Below the pieces are notes generated by a model. The model was not told the origin of the DNA and made no database searches. It was given only the letters and a program-made list of their open reading frames with translations. This document shows, in pieces, positions 43,304 to 54,061 of a stretch of 64,000 nucleotides of DNA. Within the stretch, counting starts at the first letter, position 1. Each line of letters opens with the position of its first letter. This DNA is from Amycolatopsis alkalitolerans (GTDB lineage: Bacteria > Actinomycetota > Actinomycetes > Mycobacteriales > Pseudonocardiaceae). The stretch is taken from assembly GCF_006152065.1 (NCBI RefSeq), contig NZ_VDFW01000020.1:1-64000 (forward strand). The letters are read 5' to 3'. The position numbers and the translations under genes are program-made.

Positions 43304-44779
43304 ATGACCACGCTTCGTTCCAGCACCGTCGCGGACGTCCTCCGCCGGAGCGCGGCGCGAGTCCCCACGAGGACCGCGTTGCGGTTCGCGGACAGGCAAT
43401 GGACGTACGCGGAACTCGACGACGCGGTGAGCCGGGCGGCGGCTTTCCTGCTGAGCCTCGGCCTGACGAAGGGTGACCGGGTCGCCGCGTACGGTAAGAA
43501 CTCGGACGCCTACCTGATCGCGTTTCTCGCCTGTGCCAGGGCGGGCCTGGTGCACGTTCCGGTCAACTACAACCTCGTCGGTGCCGAACTCGGATACCTG
43601 CTGGAGCAGTCGGGCAGCACGGTCGTGCTGGCCGATCCCGCGCTGGCGGACCGGGTGACCGCCGGCCGGGTCATCCCGCTGCGGGACGCGGAGGGCTCAC
43701 TGCTGTCGCACGCGGAGTCCGGTGCGGTGCCGGAGATCGACGTCGAGCTGGCGGACACGGACCTCGTGCAGCTGCTGTACACGTCGGGCACGACGTCGCG
43801 GCCGAAGGGCGCGATGATGACCCACCGCGCGCTCGTGCACGAGTACCTGTCGTGCATCGTCGGCCTGGATTTCACCGAGCACGACGATCCGCTCCACGTC
43901 ATGCCGCTCTATCACAGCGCGCAGATGCACGTGTTCCTGGTGCCCTGGCTGGCCGTCGGCGCGGTCAACACGCTGGTGGAGACACCGGAGCCGGGAGACA
44001 TCCTGCGGCGGCTTTCCGGCGACGGGCACGGCGCGTTCTTCGCCGCGCCGACGCTGTGGGTCGCACTCGCCAACCATCCGGACTTCAAACCGCTTCCCGC
44101 GCTGCGCAAGGCCTACTACGGCGCCTCGATCATGCCGGGCCCGGTGCTGGCGCGACTGCGCGAGGCGATGCCCGAGCTGGGTTTCTACAACTGCTTCGGC
44201 CAGTCGGAGATCGCCCCGCTGGCGACGATCCTCGGCCCGGAAGGCCATCTCACCCGGCCGGACTCCGCCGGTAAAGCCGCGTTGTTCGTCGAGCTCCGGG
44301 TGGTCGACAGCGACGGGACGGACCTGCCGCCCGGGGAGCTGGGCGAGGTGGTCTACCGGTCCCCGCAGCTGTGCCTCGGCTACTGGGACAAGCCGGAAGA
44401 GACCGAAGAGGCGTTCCGGGGAGGGTGGTTCCATTCCGGCGACCTCGTGCGGCAGGACGAAGAGGGCTACATCTACGTCGTCGACCGGATCAAGGACGTG
44501 ATCAACACAGGCGGCGTGCTGGTCGCTTCGCGCGAGGTCGAGGACGCGCTCTACACCCACCCGGCGGTGGCGGAGGTCGCCGTGATCGGTGTGCCCGACG
44601 AGAAGTGGATCGAGGCCATCACCGCGGTGGTCGTGTCCAAAGAGGACGTTTCGGCCGAGGAGCTGCTCGCGCACGCGCGGGAGAAGCTGTCGCCGTTCAA
44701 GATCCCCAAGGCGATTCGCTTCGTGGACGAGTTGCCGAGGAACGCGTCGGGCAAGATCCTGAAGCGAAACCTGCGCTGA
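43304..44779 (+). CDS. Fatty-acyl-CoA ligase (AMP-binding)
   Basis: A 491-residue adenylate-forming enzyme. The P-loop-like motif is LLYTSGTTSRPKGAMMTH, followed by YNCFGQSE and GWFHSGDLVRQDEEGYIYVVDR, and it ends PRNASGKILKRNLR with the catalytic lysine. It activates a carboxylic acid, probably medium- or long-chain, to its CoA thioester; the FadD13-like length supports this. AGAGGAG precedes the ATG at 43304. Its 3' flank is the fourth 21-bp repeat array. Confidence 0.9.
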   Translation: MTTLRSSTVADVLRRSAARVPTRTALRFADRQWTYAELDDAVSRAAAFLLSLGLTKGDRVAAYGKNSDAYLIAFLACARAGLVHVPVNYNLVGAELGYLLEQSGSTVVLADPALADRVTAGRVIPLRDAEGSLLSHAESGAVPEIDVELADTDLVQLLYTSGTTSRPKGAMMTHRALVHEYLSCIVGLDFTEHDDPLHVMPLYHSAQMHVFLVPWLAVGAVNTLVETPEPGDILRRLSGDGHGAFFAAPTLWVALANHPDFKPLPALRKAYYGASIMPGPVLARLREAMPELGFYNCFGQSEIAPLATILGPEGHLTRPDSAGKAALFVELRVVDSDGTDLPPGELGEVVYRSPQLCLGYWDKPEETEEAFRGGWFHSGDLVRQDEEGYIYVVDRIKDVINTGGVLVASREVEDALYTHPAVAEVAVIGVPDEKWIEAITAVVVSKEDVSAEELLAHAREKLSPFKIPKAIRFVDELPRNASGKILKRNLR

Positions 44780-44814
44780 ACGGGTGCTATGTGATCCTGT
44801 CCGGTTTACGTTGC

Positions 44815-44902
44815 CGTGTTTGCCTTTGCGGTCGGTGAGTTTGCCCTCGGCGGCAGCGGTGGGGCCAACTCGGTGACGCCAGGGGCCAACTCGATGCCCT
44901 GA
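44815..44902. repeat. 21-bp-period intergenic repeat, locus 4
   Basis: Units GTGTTTGCCTTTGC and GAGTTTGCCCTCGG, spaced 21 bp, are followed by two units beginning GGGGCCAACTCG, also 21 bp apart. As at locus 2, the first units are in reverse orientation to the later ones. The array lies between two convergent genes and may form a bidirectional terminator. Confidence 0.75.
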
Positions 44903-44925
44903 CCAGCAAACAAGATCACGGGACA

Positions 44926-45966
44926 CTAGCCCATGGCGTAGTGCCGCACGCCGTCCACTTCGGACATCGTCACCTTTCCCTGGTACGCCAGGAGATCCAG
45001 GTGTGCCTTGGTTTCCATCACCGCGAGCATCTGGTTGAACACGTCCAGCTCGCCGAGCTTCCGCATCCGTCGTGTCCAGCTCAGTTTCAACGCGGCCTGG
45101 TAAGCCGTCGATGCGCCTTCGGAAAGCGCTTTCGCGGTGTGTTCCAGCCGGTCTTCGTGATGGGCCAGCAGTTCGTCGACGCGGGCGTGGACGCTCGGGG
45201 ACACCGGACCGTGCGCGGGCAGCATCCGGCGGTCGGGCATCCCGCGTACCACCCGCAGCGAATCGAGGAAGTCGCGCAGTGGCAACGGTGTCGCGCCGGG
45301 CTGGAAGCCGATCGACGGCGTGATGTGCGGCAGGACGTGGTCACCGGTGAACATCAGGCCGGCCGCCGCGTCGTCGAACACGACGTGCCCGGCCGTATGC
45401 CCCGGCGTGTGCACGATGTCGAGCGCGCGGCTGCCCAGCACGGTGCGGCGGCCGGGGGTCAGCCACTCGTCGGGCATCTCCCAGATGGACGCCTCGGTGT
45501 TGCGCGTGCCGTCGAAGAACCGCCGCAACTCGTCGAGGACCGGTTCCGCGCCGGCCTCGCCGAGCAGCCGCAGGTGCGTGTTGACCGGTTCGCGTTCGGG
45601 GTTCGCGGTGATCTCCAGCGAGGTCCGCTCGTGCTCGCCCAGCGCGATCCGGTTGCCGAACTCGCGCCGTAGCGCGACCGCCTGGGTGTAGTGGTCGCGG
45701 TGCACGTGCGTGACCAGGAACTGGGTCACGTCCCCGAGTTCCGCGCCGATCCCTTTCAGCGCGGCCTGGAACTGCTCACGCGCCTCGTCGAGGGCCCAGC
45801 CGGAGTCGATCATCACCAGTTCGGTTCCGTCGGTGACGGCGTAGACGTTGACCGCGCGCAGCCCGTCGTTGGGCAGGGGCAAGGGGATGCGGTAGACGCC
45901 GGGCGCGACCGAGTAGACGCCAGGCTCGGTCCACGATCGTGCTGCGTCCTCGGCAAGTGGTTCCAC
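44926..45966 (-). CDS. MBL-fold metallo-hydrolase
   Basis: A 346-residue metallo-beta-lactamase-fold protein. The metal-binding motif is THVHRDHYTQ (about residues 86-95), with further ligands in HTPGHTAGHVVF and TGDHVLPH. A C-terminal helical domain (BLACT-type, about 255-340) follows, as in proteins acting on thioesters or lactones. The substrate is unknown. The GTG at 45966 is the only start that keeps the N-terminal strand. It is convergent with the acyl-CoA ligase gene. Confidence 0.88.
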   Translation of the reverse strand: MEPLAEDAARSWTEPGVYSVAPGVYRIPLPLPNDGLRAVNVYAVTDGTELVMIDSGWALDEAREQFQAALKGIGAELGDVTQFLVTHVHRDHYTQAVALRREFGNRIALGEHERTSLEITANPEREPVNTHLRLLGEAGAEPVLDELRRFFDGTRNTEASIWEMPDEWLTPGRRTVLGSRALDIVHTPGHTAGHVVFDDAAAGLMFTGDHVLPHITPSIGFQPGATPLPLRDFLDSLRVVRGMPDRRMLPAHGPVSPSVHARVDELLAHHEDRLEHTAKALSEGASTAYQAALKLSWTRRMRKLGELDVFNQMLAVMETKAHLDLLAYQGKVTMSEVDGVRHYAMG

Positions 45967-46053
45967 GCGACCTCATCGTCCCTTCCGTACCGGTTCGAAT
46001 TACTTTGAAACGCTCACGGTCGGATTGTCTACAGGACGATGTTGAGACGCCTG

Positions 46054-46680
46054 TCACGTGTCGCGCTGGTCCTGCTTGAGTGCGGTGTCGACGGTCAGCG
46101 CGGCGGCGACGACCATGCTGGCGAGCGGATCGGAGAGGTGGTCGTACACCTCGACCACATAGTTGTCCGCCGTCGTGAAGGCCTCCTTCAGCACCCCCGC
46201 GAAGGTCTTGGTGACGCGCGCGACCTCGGTGCCGGCCGCGTCCGTGATGGAGAAGTTCCATGCGCGCCAGTTCTCCGCGCGCAACTGGCCGACCGGCTGC
46301 CCGCCGGCGGTGAACGAGAACCGGATCTTGCCGAACACGCTCTCCTGCGCGATCTCGCCGATCGGAGTGCCGTCGGCGCGGGTCACCACGAACCGGGACC
46401 GCACCATTTTGGCGGGCCTGGTCACTTTCAGCACGACGCTTCCGCCGGCATCGCGGACTTCGAAAACATGAGTCAGGAACTGGTCGTAATTCGTGAACAA
46501 CCGGATCGCTTTGCGTAGCCGGGTCTGGCCGACCTCGACCACCGCGCCGAGCGGGCGGCCGTGCTGGTCGAAGACGCCGAATTCGGTCACCGTCTCGACC
46601 AGCTTCGCCTTCTGGTTCACCACCAGGACCGGTTCGGTGAACAGCGTGCCGCCGCCGGCTCGCCGCGAATCATTCGTCAT
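46054..46680 (-). CDS. LURP-one / phospholipid scramblase-like protein
   Basis: A 208-residue protein resembling Tubby-C2-type scramblase and LURP-one-related proteins: LVVNQKAKLVE near residue 20, VFDQHGRPLGAVVEV, then ADGTPIGEIAQESVFGK and a repeated strand pattern through GQPVGQLRAENWRAWNFSITD. A helical C-terminus (about 178-200) could touch the membrane. Function in bacteria is unknown. ATG at 46680 is used; the frame is open up to 46755 but that part lacks similarity. Confidence 0.75.
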   Translation of the reverse strand: MTNDSRRAGGGTLFTEPVLVVNQKAKLVETVTEFGVFDQHGRPLGAVVEVGQTRLRKAIRLFTNYDQFLTHVFEVRDAGGSVVLKVTRPAKMVRSRFVVTRADGTPIGEIAQESVFGKIRFSFTAGGQPVGQLRAENWRAWNFSITDAAGTEVARVTKTFAGVLKEAFTTADNYVVEVYDHLSDPLASMVVAAALTVDTALKQDQRDT

Positions 46681-46817
46681 GCGCCCAAAGGGTAGCCAGA
46701 GAAAAGGCGGAACGGCGAGCGTCGAGGCGAATTGCGGAGAAATGTCGTAATTCATTCGGGGAGCGGTCCCCGGGGGTGCGTGCCGCCGCCGGCCGGGTCA
46801 CCGGCCACAATGGCGGG

Positions 46818-47843
46818 GTGAGTGAACGAGCCTGGCCCTCCGGAGCCGCGACCGGCGTCGGTTCCATGCCGGGAACCGACGCGGGTGAAGCCGCCGCGAT
46901 CGTCTTCGGCGAGCTACCCGAGTTCCCGCACCTGCCCGAGCTTCCCGCACGCGGCGTCGGCGCTGACCTGATCGGGCGAACCTCCGCGTTCCTCGTGGAC
47001 CTCGCGATCGAGGAGGTGCCCAGCGGGTACCGGGTCGCCGCGCATCCCGGCCGCGACCACCGCCGCGCGGTCGACCTCCTGCGCTGGGACCTCGACGCGG
47101 TGCATGAGGCGGCGGAGGGCGCGAGGGTGATCAAGACCCAGATCGCCGGGCCGTGGACGCTCGCGGCGGGGATCGAGCTGCCGCGCGGGCATCGCGTGCT
47201 CACTGACGCCGGCGCCGTCCGCGAGTTCACCGAGTCGATGCTCGAGGGCCTGGCCGCGCACGTCGCCGAATTGAAGTCCCGCACGGGCGCCGAGGTCGTG
47301 GTCCAGTTCGACGAGCCGACGCTGCCCGACGTCCTCGCCGGTTCGCTGTCGACGCCCTCCGGTTACGGCACGGTCGCCGCGGTCGCGGAGCCCGAGGCTC
47401 GTGACCTGCTCGCCACCGTCATCGAGCGCGCCGGGGCGATCACCGGCCAGCCCGTCGTGGTGCACTGTTGCGCGCCGCGCCCGCCGGTCGGGCTGCTGCG
47501 CTCGGCAGGCGCCGGTGCGCTCGCGCTCGACGCCACGCTGCTCGACGGTTCACCCGCGAAGCTCCTCGACGAACTCGGTGAGGCGTGGGACAGCGGGGTG
47601 CACCTGTTCCTGGGCCTCGTCCCTGCGCTCGCGCCGGAGAAACCGCCGACCCTGCGCGAGGTCGCCGCGCCCGCGCTGCGGCTGACCGATCGCCTCGGCT
47701 TCAACCGGTCGGTGCTCGCCGAACGCGCCGTGCCCACCCCGACCTGCGGTCTCGCCGGGGCGAAGGCCGGCTGGCTGCGCCGCGCGCTGTCGCTGACCCG
47801 CGATCTGGGCAAAGCGTTCGTGGAGCCGCCCGAAGGCTGGTAA
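46818..47843 (+). CDS. Core-MetE-type methionine synthase-like protein, Rv3015c-like
   Basis: A 341-residue protein equivalent to the C-terminal catalytic half of cobalamin-independent methionine synthase. The zinc ligands are present: H216 and C218 in VVHCCAP and C310 in PTCGLAGA, plus the QFDEPTLPDVLAG block. The N-terminal folate-binding half is absent, so it may use another methyl donor. Mycobacteria keep this gene next to ligA (Rv3015c/Rv3014c), as here. GTG at 46818 has CACAAT 6 nt upstream, suggesting a leaderless transcript. Confidence 0.82.
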   Translation: MSERAWPSGAATGVGSMPGTDAGEAAAIVFGELPEFPHLPELPARGVGADLIGRTSAFLVDLAIEEVPSGYRVAAHPGRDHRRAVDLLRWDLDAVHEAAEGARVIKTQIAGPWTLAAGIELPRGHRVLTDAGAVREFTESMLEGLAAHVAELKSRTGAEVVVQFDEPTLPDVLAGSLSTPSGYGTVAAVAEPEARDLLATVIERAGAITGQPVVVHCCAPRPPVGLLRSAGAGALALDATLLDGSPAKLLDELGEAWDSGVHLFLGLVPALAPEKPPTLREVAAPALRLTDRLGFNRSVLAERAVPTPTCGLAGAKAGWLRRALSLTRDLGKAFVEPPEGW

Positions 47844-47852
47844 ACACGCAGG

Positions 47853-48527
47853 ATGCGATGGTTCCGGCGCAGGAAGCCCGAAGACGAGGTTCCCGATCCG
47901 CGCACCCCGTGGCCGGCGCAGGAAGTGCCCGAGGATCCCGCCGTGGCGGCCGGGGTGTTCTGGCGCCGGTGGTTCGAACTGCTCCCTGAGGTCAACGCCG
48001 CGCTCGGCGACCGGGAGCCCCAGCGGGTCGAGCACGAGCTGTCCGTCGCGGTCGCCGCGCTGCACCCCGATCTCCACTTTTCGCTCGAACGTGGTCAGCG
48101 TGCGATCTACGCGCTCGTCGTGACGGGCCAGGAGGACCCGGCGGTGCGGCCGTATACCGACGCGTGGCGTGAGGCCGCGCCCGAAGAGGACGCCATCTGG
48201 GAGTATCACGACTCGGTTCCCCCGGTGCCCGATCCCTCGGAAGTGGCGGTGAACCTCGGCGGCCGGCGCATCTCGCTCGGCGAGTTCCGGGTCGGCGCGC
48301 GGGTCGAGGACGGGATGGTGGACGTAGAGGTGTACCACCCGGAACTGGCCGAGCTCGACGAAGCGGCCCGGTCGGCCATGACGTTCCTGCCGCTCGACGC
48401 CACGCTGGGCGAGCGCTTGGCAGGTGAGCGGCTACGGAGAGTGGAGGCCGCCGAGTCCGAACCCGCGGCGTCGATGTCGCTGCTCGAACTGCGTGAACTG
48501 GTCCGCGGCCTCGGCCGGACGATCTGA
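47853..48527 (+). CDS. Conserved hypothetical protein
   Basis: A 224-residue soluble protein starting MRWFRRRKPEDEVPD, with blocks VFWRRWFELLPEVNAAL, ALVVTGQEDPAVRPYTDAW and VDVEVYHPELAELDEAARS. I do not recognise a characterised family. The alternating strand and helix pattern and the acidic composition suggest a small alpha/beta protein. It begins 9 bp after the MetE-like gene with AGG just before the ATG, so the two are probably co-transcribed. Confidence 0.75.
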   Translation: MRWFRRRKPEDEVPDPRTPWPAQEVPEDPAVAAGVFWRRWFELLPEVNAALGDREPQRVEHELSVAVAALHPDLHFSLERGQRAIYALVVTGQEDPAVRPYTDAWREAAPEEDAIWEYHDSVPPVPDPSEVAVNLGGRRISLGEFRVGARVEDGMVDVEVYHPELAELDEAARSAMTFLPLDATLGERLAGERLRRVEAAESEPAASMSLLELRELVRGLGRTI

Positions 48528-48548
48528 CGAAACTGTCGGACGTACTGA

Positions 48549-51165
<2,617 letters not shown>

Positions 51166-51194
51166 TCCGCCCGCGCCCGGCGGCAAGACATCGC

Positions 51195-51224
51195 GGATAT
51201 CCACGCTAGATATCTGTGATATCC
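51195..51224. promoter_or_regulatory. Probable vapBC operator
   Basis: GGATATC and GATATCC form an outer inverted repeat, with AGATATCT nearly centred between them. The three GATATC cores stand out in this GC-rich DNA and lie 30 bp upstream of the antitoxin start, the usual place for autoregulation by VapB-VapC. Confidence 0.6.
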
Positions 51225-51253
51225 TCGACGTGTTCGCACAGAGGAGGCGTCGC

Positions 51254-51472
51254 ATGACTACGGTGAAGACCCCGATCGAGATCGACCAGGAGGCTCTGTC
51301 CTTGGCGGCTGAGGTCCTCGGCACCAAGACGAAGAAGGAAACGGTCAACGCCGCCCTCCGCGAAGTCGGGCAGCGGCTCGTACGTCTGCGGGCGCTGGCC
51401 CGGCTCGGAGACATGGCAGATCGCGGTGACTTCGATGAGTTCGTCGGTAACAAGGCGGCCTACCGCAGGTGA
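51254..51472 (+). CDS. VapB-type antitoxin
   Basis: A 72-residue antitoxin. The N-terminal ribbon and helix (VKTPIEIDQEALSLAAEVLG, then TKKETVNAALREVGQ) form a ribbon-helix-helix-like DNA-binding part, and the C-terminus (ARLGDMADRGDFDEFVGN) resembles the toxin-binding tail of VapB proteins. The ATG at 51254 follows GAGGAGGCGTCGC. It overlaps the toxin gene by 4 bp (GTGA). It should neutralise the PIN-domain toxin and, with it, repress the operon. Confidence 0.85.
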   Translation: MTTVKTPIEIDQEALSLAAEVLGTKTKKETVNAALREVGQRLVRLRALARLGDMADRGDFDEFVGNKAAYRR

Positions 51473-51879
51473 CCCCAGCGTTGTACCTGATTGACACGTC
51501 CGGCCTGTTCCGGATCGTGCAGGACAAACTACGGCAGGCATGGTCCGATCAGCTCGCCGCAGGCGTTATCGCGATCTGTCCTGTCGTCGAGTTGGAGTTC
51601 CTCTATTCCGCACGATCGCTTGCGGACCGGCTGGAGAAGCGGCGGCTGCTGGATGAGGTGTTCGGCTGGGTGCCGATGAGCGAACAAGTTTGGGAACGCG
51701 CAGAAGAAGTCCAACAGGTGCTCACGGAGACCGGGGGGCATCGGTCAGCCGGCCCCGTTGACCTGCTCATAGCCGCTACGGCAGAGCGTGAGCGGCTTAC
51801 CGTACTGTGCGACGATCATGATTTCGAGACCGTGGCGGACGTCACCGGCCAGCCGGTCAAGCTGGTTACGGACATCTGA
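51469..51879 (+). CDS. VapC-type PIN-domain toxin
   Basis: A 136-residue PIN-domain ribonuclease. Conserved acids appear in YLIDTSGLFRIV, VVELEFLYS and PVDLLIAATAERERLTVLCDDHDFETVA, the usual four-acid magnesium site. It probably cleaves a specific tRNA or rRNA when freed from the antitoxin. GTG start overlapping vapB by 4 bp. Base composition of the pair is lower in GC than the flanking genes, suggesting acquisition. Confidence 0.9.
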   Translation: MTPALYLIDTSGLFRIVQDKLRQAWSDQLAAGVIAICPVVELEFLYSARSLADRLEKRRLLDEVFGWVPMSEQVWERAEEVQQVLTETGGHRSAGPVDLLIAATAERERLTVLCDDHDFETVADVTGQPVKLVTDI

Positions 51880-51902
51880 CATCCACCCCCGCCGCCCGTT
51901 CG

Positions 51903-52481
51903 TCATCGGCAGCCGTCCGTGCGCATGCCGCGCCACAGCAGGTCGATGAGGCTCCTGGTCTGGCTCCGCCAGTCGCCGGCCGGGTCGAGGTAGAACAGGC
52001 CGCCCAGCCCGCGCACGACCGTCGCCGGATCGAGGTCGGCGCGCACGTTGCCCGCCTCGACGTTGGCCTCCAGCAGGGTGGAGACCGCGCCGACCACGGC
52101 CTCGTAGGTGTTCGCCGGCAGCTCCCCGCGTGACCCCGCCGCGGCGTGCAGGGCGTTCGCCAGGCCCCGCTTGGTCATCATGTACCGCGCCAGGTGATCG
52201 CTTATCCAGATCCGGAAAGCCTGTTCCGCGCTGTGCGTTTCGAGCAGGCTGGGCACGACGTCGACGAGATGTCGCAGCTCGCGCTGGTACACGGCCAGGA
52301 TGAGCGACTCGGTCGTGGGGAAATGCCGGTACACCGTGCCGACCCCTACTTCGGCCTTCTTCGCGATGCTGTTGAACGAAACCTCGCCCGAACCGGCCAG
52401 CGCCGCCGCGGCCGCGGCAAGGATGCGCTCGTGGTTGCGCCGGGTGTCCGCCCGCCGCGGGCTGACCGCTCCCGTCGTCAT
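51903..52481 (-). CDS. TetR family repressor of the pao operon
   Basis: A 192-residue TetR regulator. The helix-turn-helix covers about residues 12-58 (RRNHERILAAAAAALAGSGE, then AKKAEVGVGTVYRHFPTTESL). The C-terminal ligand domain is of the type found in SbtR-like proteins. AGGAGGGACG precedes the ATG at 52481. It faces the paoABC-type operon across a perfect palindrome (52541-52558), so it most likely represses that operon and itself. The inducer may be an aromatic aldehyde; this is inference. Confidence 0.88.
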   Translation of the reverse strand: MTTGAVSPRRADTRRNHERILAAAAAALAGSGEVSFNSIAKKAEVGVGTVYRHFPTTESLILAVYQRELRHLVDVVPSLLETHSAEQAFRIWISDHLARYMMTKRGLANALHAAAGSRGELPANTYEAVVGAVSTLLEANVEAGNVRADLDPATVVRGLGGLFYLDPAGDWRSQTRSLIDLLWRGMRTDGCR

Positions 52482-52540
52482 CGTCCCTCCTGACCGTTCA
52501 CCTCGCCGGCACCCGAAGCTGGAGCAACTCCACGGTGCGA

Positions 52541-52558
52541 AGCGGATTGTAATCCGCT
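52541..52558. promoter_or_regulatory. TetR operator between tetR and paoA
   Basis: AGCGGATT and AATCCGCT are exact inverted repeats with a 2-bp spacer (GT). The 18-bp site lies 60 bp from the tetR start and about 100 bp from the paoA-like start, a typical TetR-family operator position. Confidence 0.75.
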
Positions 52559-52659
52559 AGCCTGGGCGGCGTGGTCGAGCGGATGAATATCCGGTTCGCC
52601 ACGACCTCCACATCCATGCCCTCAGGCTTCCGCTACCGACGATCTGGGGAAAGATCCAG

Positions 52660-53112
52660 TTGGACATCTCACTCGAAGTCAATGGCAGGACCGAACGACT
52701 GAGCGTCGAGCCCGGTGTGACGCTGCTGGACGCGTTGCGCGAGCGCCTCGACATCACCGGTCCGAAGAAGGGCTGCGACCGGGGCCAGTGCGGCGCCTGC
52801 ACGGTGCACGTCGGCGGCAAGCCCGTGCTCTCGTGCCTCACCCTGGCTGCCACCGTGAAACAGCAGGTGACCACGGTGGAAGGACTATCCACGGAGGACG
52901 GTCTGCATCCGGTCCAGCGCGCGTTCGTCGACGCCGACGCCCTGCAATGCGGGTTCTGCACACCGGGACAGCTCATGTCCGCGGTGGCCGCGGTCCGCGA
53001 CGGCGTCGAAGACGTCCGGGAATTCATGTCCGGCAACATCTGCCGCTGTTCGGCCTATCCGAACATCGTCGCGGCAATCGAACACGCGAGGCAGGCTGAT
53101 GCGTCCGTTTGA
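52660..53112 (+). CDS. paoA: Aldehyde oxidoreductase 2Fe-2S subunit, PaoA type
   Basis: A 150-residue iron-sulfur subunit of a xanthine-oxidase-family enzyme. The plant-ferredoxin-type cluster is bound by [28 protein letters not shown] cysteines (about residues 39-59), and the second cluster by CGFCTPGQ and [10 protein letters not shown] (about 97-135). It passes electrons from the molybdenum site to the FAD subunit. TTG at 52660 follows GGGGAAAG and is the natural start. The stop lies 14 bp inside the next gene. No Tat signal is visible, so the complex may be cytoplasmic. Confidence 0.9.
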   Translation: MDISLEVNGRTERLSVEPGVTLLDALRERLDITGPKKGCDRGQCGACTVHVGGKPVLSCLTLAATVKQQVTTVEGLSTEDGLHPVQRAFVDADALQCGFCTPGQLMSAVAAVRDGVEDVREFMSGNICRCSAYPNIVAAIEHARQADASV

Positions 53113-54061
53113 GCTCACGGCACCCGCCACCGTCGAAGCGGCGCTCTCGGCACCCGGCACCTTCCTCGCCGGCGGGACGACCGTCGTCGACCTGATGAAA
53201 CTCGATGTCCTGACCCCGCAACAGGTCGTGGACATCAACGGCCTGCCACTGCGCGGTATCGACACCGGCGACGGCCTGCGGATCGGCGCGCTGGAGCGGA
53301 TGGGCGACATCGCCGCGCATCCCGGTGTCTACCCGGCGATCTCTCGCGCGCTGCTGCTCAGCGCATCCCAGCAGCTGCGCAATATGGCCAGTATCGGCGG
53401 AAACCTGTTGCAGCGCACGCGGTGCACGTACTTCCGTGACGTCGCGATGCCGTGCAACAAGCGCCGGCCGGGCAGCGGTTGCCCGGCCATCTCGGGCGCC
53501 AACCGGACGCACGCCGTGCTTGGCACGAGCGACAACTGCGTGGCGACGCATGCCAGCGATGTGGCTGTCGCGCTGGTCGCGCTGGACGCCGAGGTGCGGC
53601 TGGCCGGTGCCGGCGGTGAGCGTGTGCTCAAGCTGGCCGATTTCTACCGCGTGCCAGGCGAAACGCCGGAGGTCGAGAACGATCTGCGACCTGGCGAGCT
53701 GATCACCGAGGTGGTCGTACCGCGGCTGGACTGGGCGTCGCGCTCCACTTACGTCAAGGTGCGGGACCGGCAGTCCTACGAGTTCGCGCTGTGCTCGGCC
53801 GCGGTCGCCCTGGACATCCAGGACTCGCGCGTCGCCGACGCCCGGGTGGCGGTCGGTGGCGTGGCCACCGTGCCGTGGCGGCTGCCCGCGGTCGAGGCGG
53901 CACTGCGCGGCGCGCCCGCGACCCCCGCGTCCTTCGAAAACGCGGCATCGGTCGCGGCCGAAGGAGCCAGGCCCCTGGCCGCCAACGGTTTCAAGCTGTC
54001 CTTGCTGAGGCGGACCGTCGTCCGCGCGCTACTCGAACTGACCGAGGGGAGCCACCGGTGA
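53099..54061 (+). CDS. paoB: Aldehyde oxidoreductase FAD subunit, PaoB type
   Basis: A 320-residue FAD-binding subunit. The FAD loop [14 protein letters not shown] lies near the N-terminus. The insertion [33 protein letters not shown] cysteines (C121, C130, C138 region) match the extra 4Fe-4S cluster that distinguishes PaoB/YagS from ordinary xanthine dehydrogenase medium subunits. The CO dehydrogenase C-terminal fold completes it. It overlaps paoA by 14 bp and paoC by 4 bp. Confidence 0.9.
   Translation: MRPFELTAPATVEAALSAPGTFLAGGTTVVDLMKLDVLTPQQVVDINGLPLRGIDTGDGLRIGALERMGDIAAHPGVYPAISRALLLSASQQLRNMASIGGNLLQRTRCTYFRDVAMPCNKRRPGSGCPAISGANRTHAVLGTSDNCVATHASDVAVALVALDAEVRLAGAGGERVLKLADFYRVPGETPEVENDLRPGELITEVVVPRLDWASRSTYVKVRDRQSYEFALCSAAVALDIQDSRVADARVAVGGVATVPWRLPAVEAALRGAPATPASFENAASVAAEGARPLAANGFKLSLLRRTVVRALLELTEGSHR

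Noticed and set aside
52582..52700. Possible earlier start (ATG at 52582) upstream of paoA
   Set aside because: It is in a different frame from the PaoA reading and is interrupted by no recognisable signal or domain; the TTG at 52660 has a ribosome-binding sequence.
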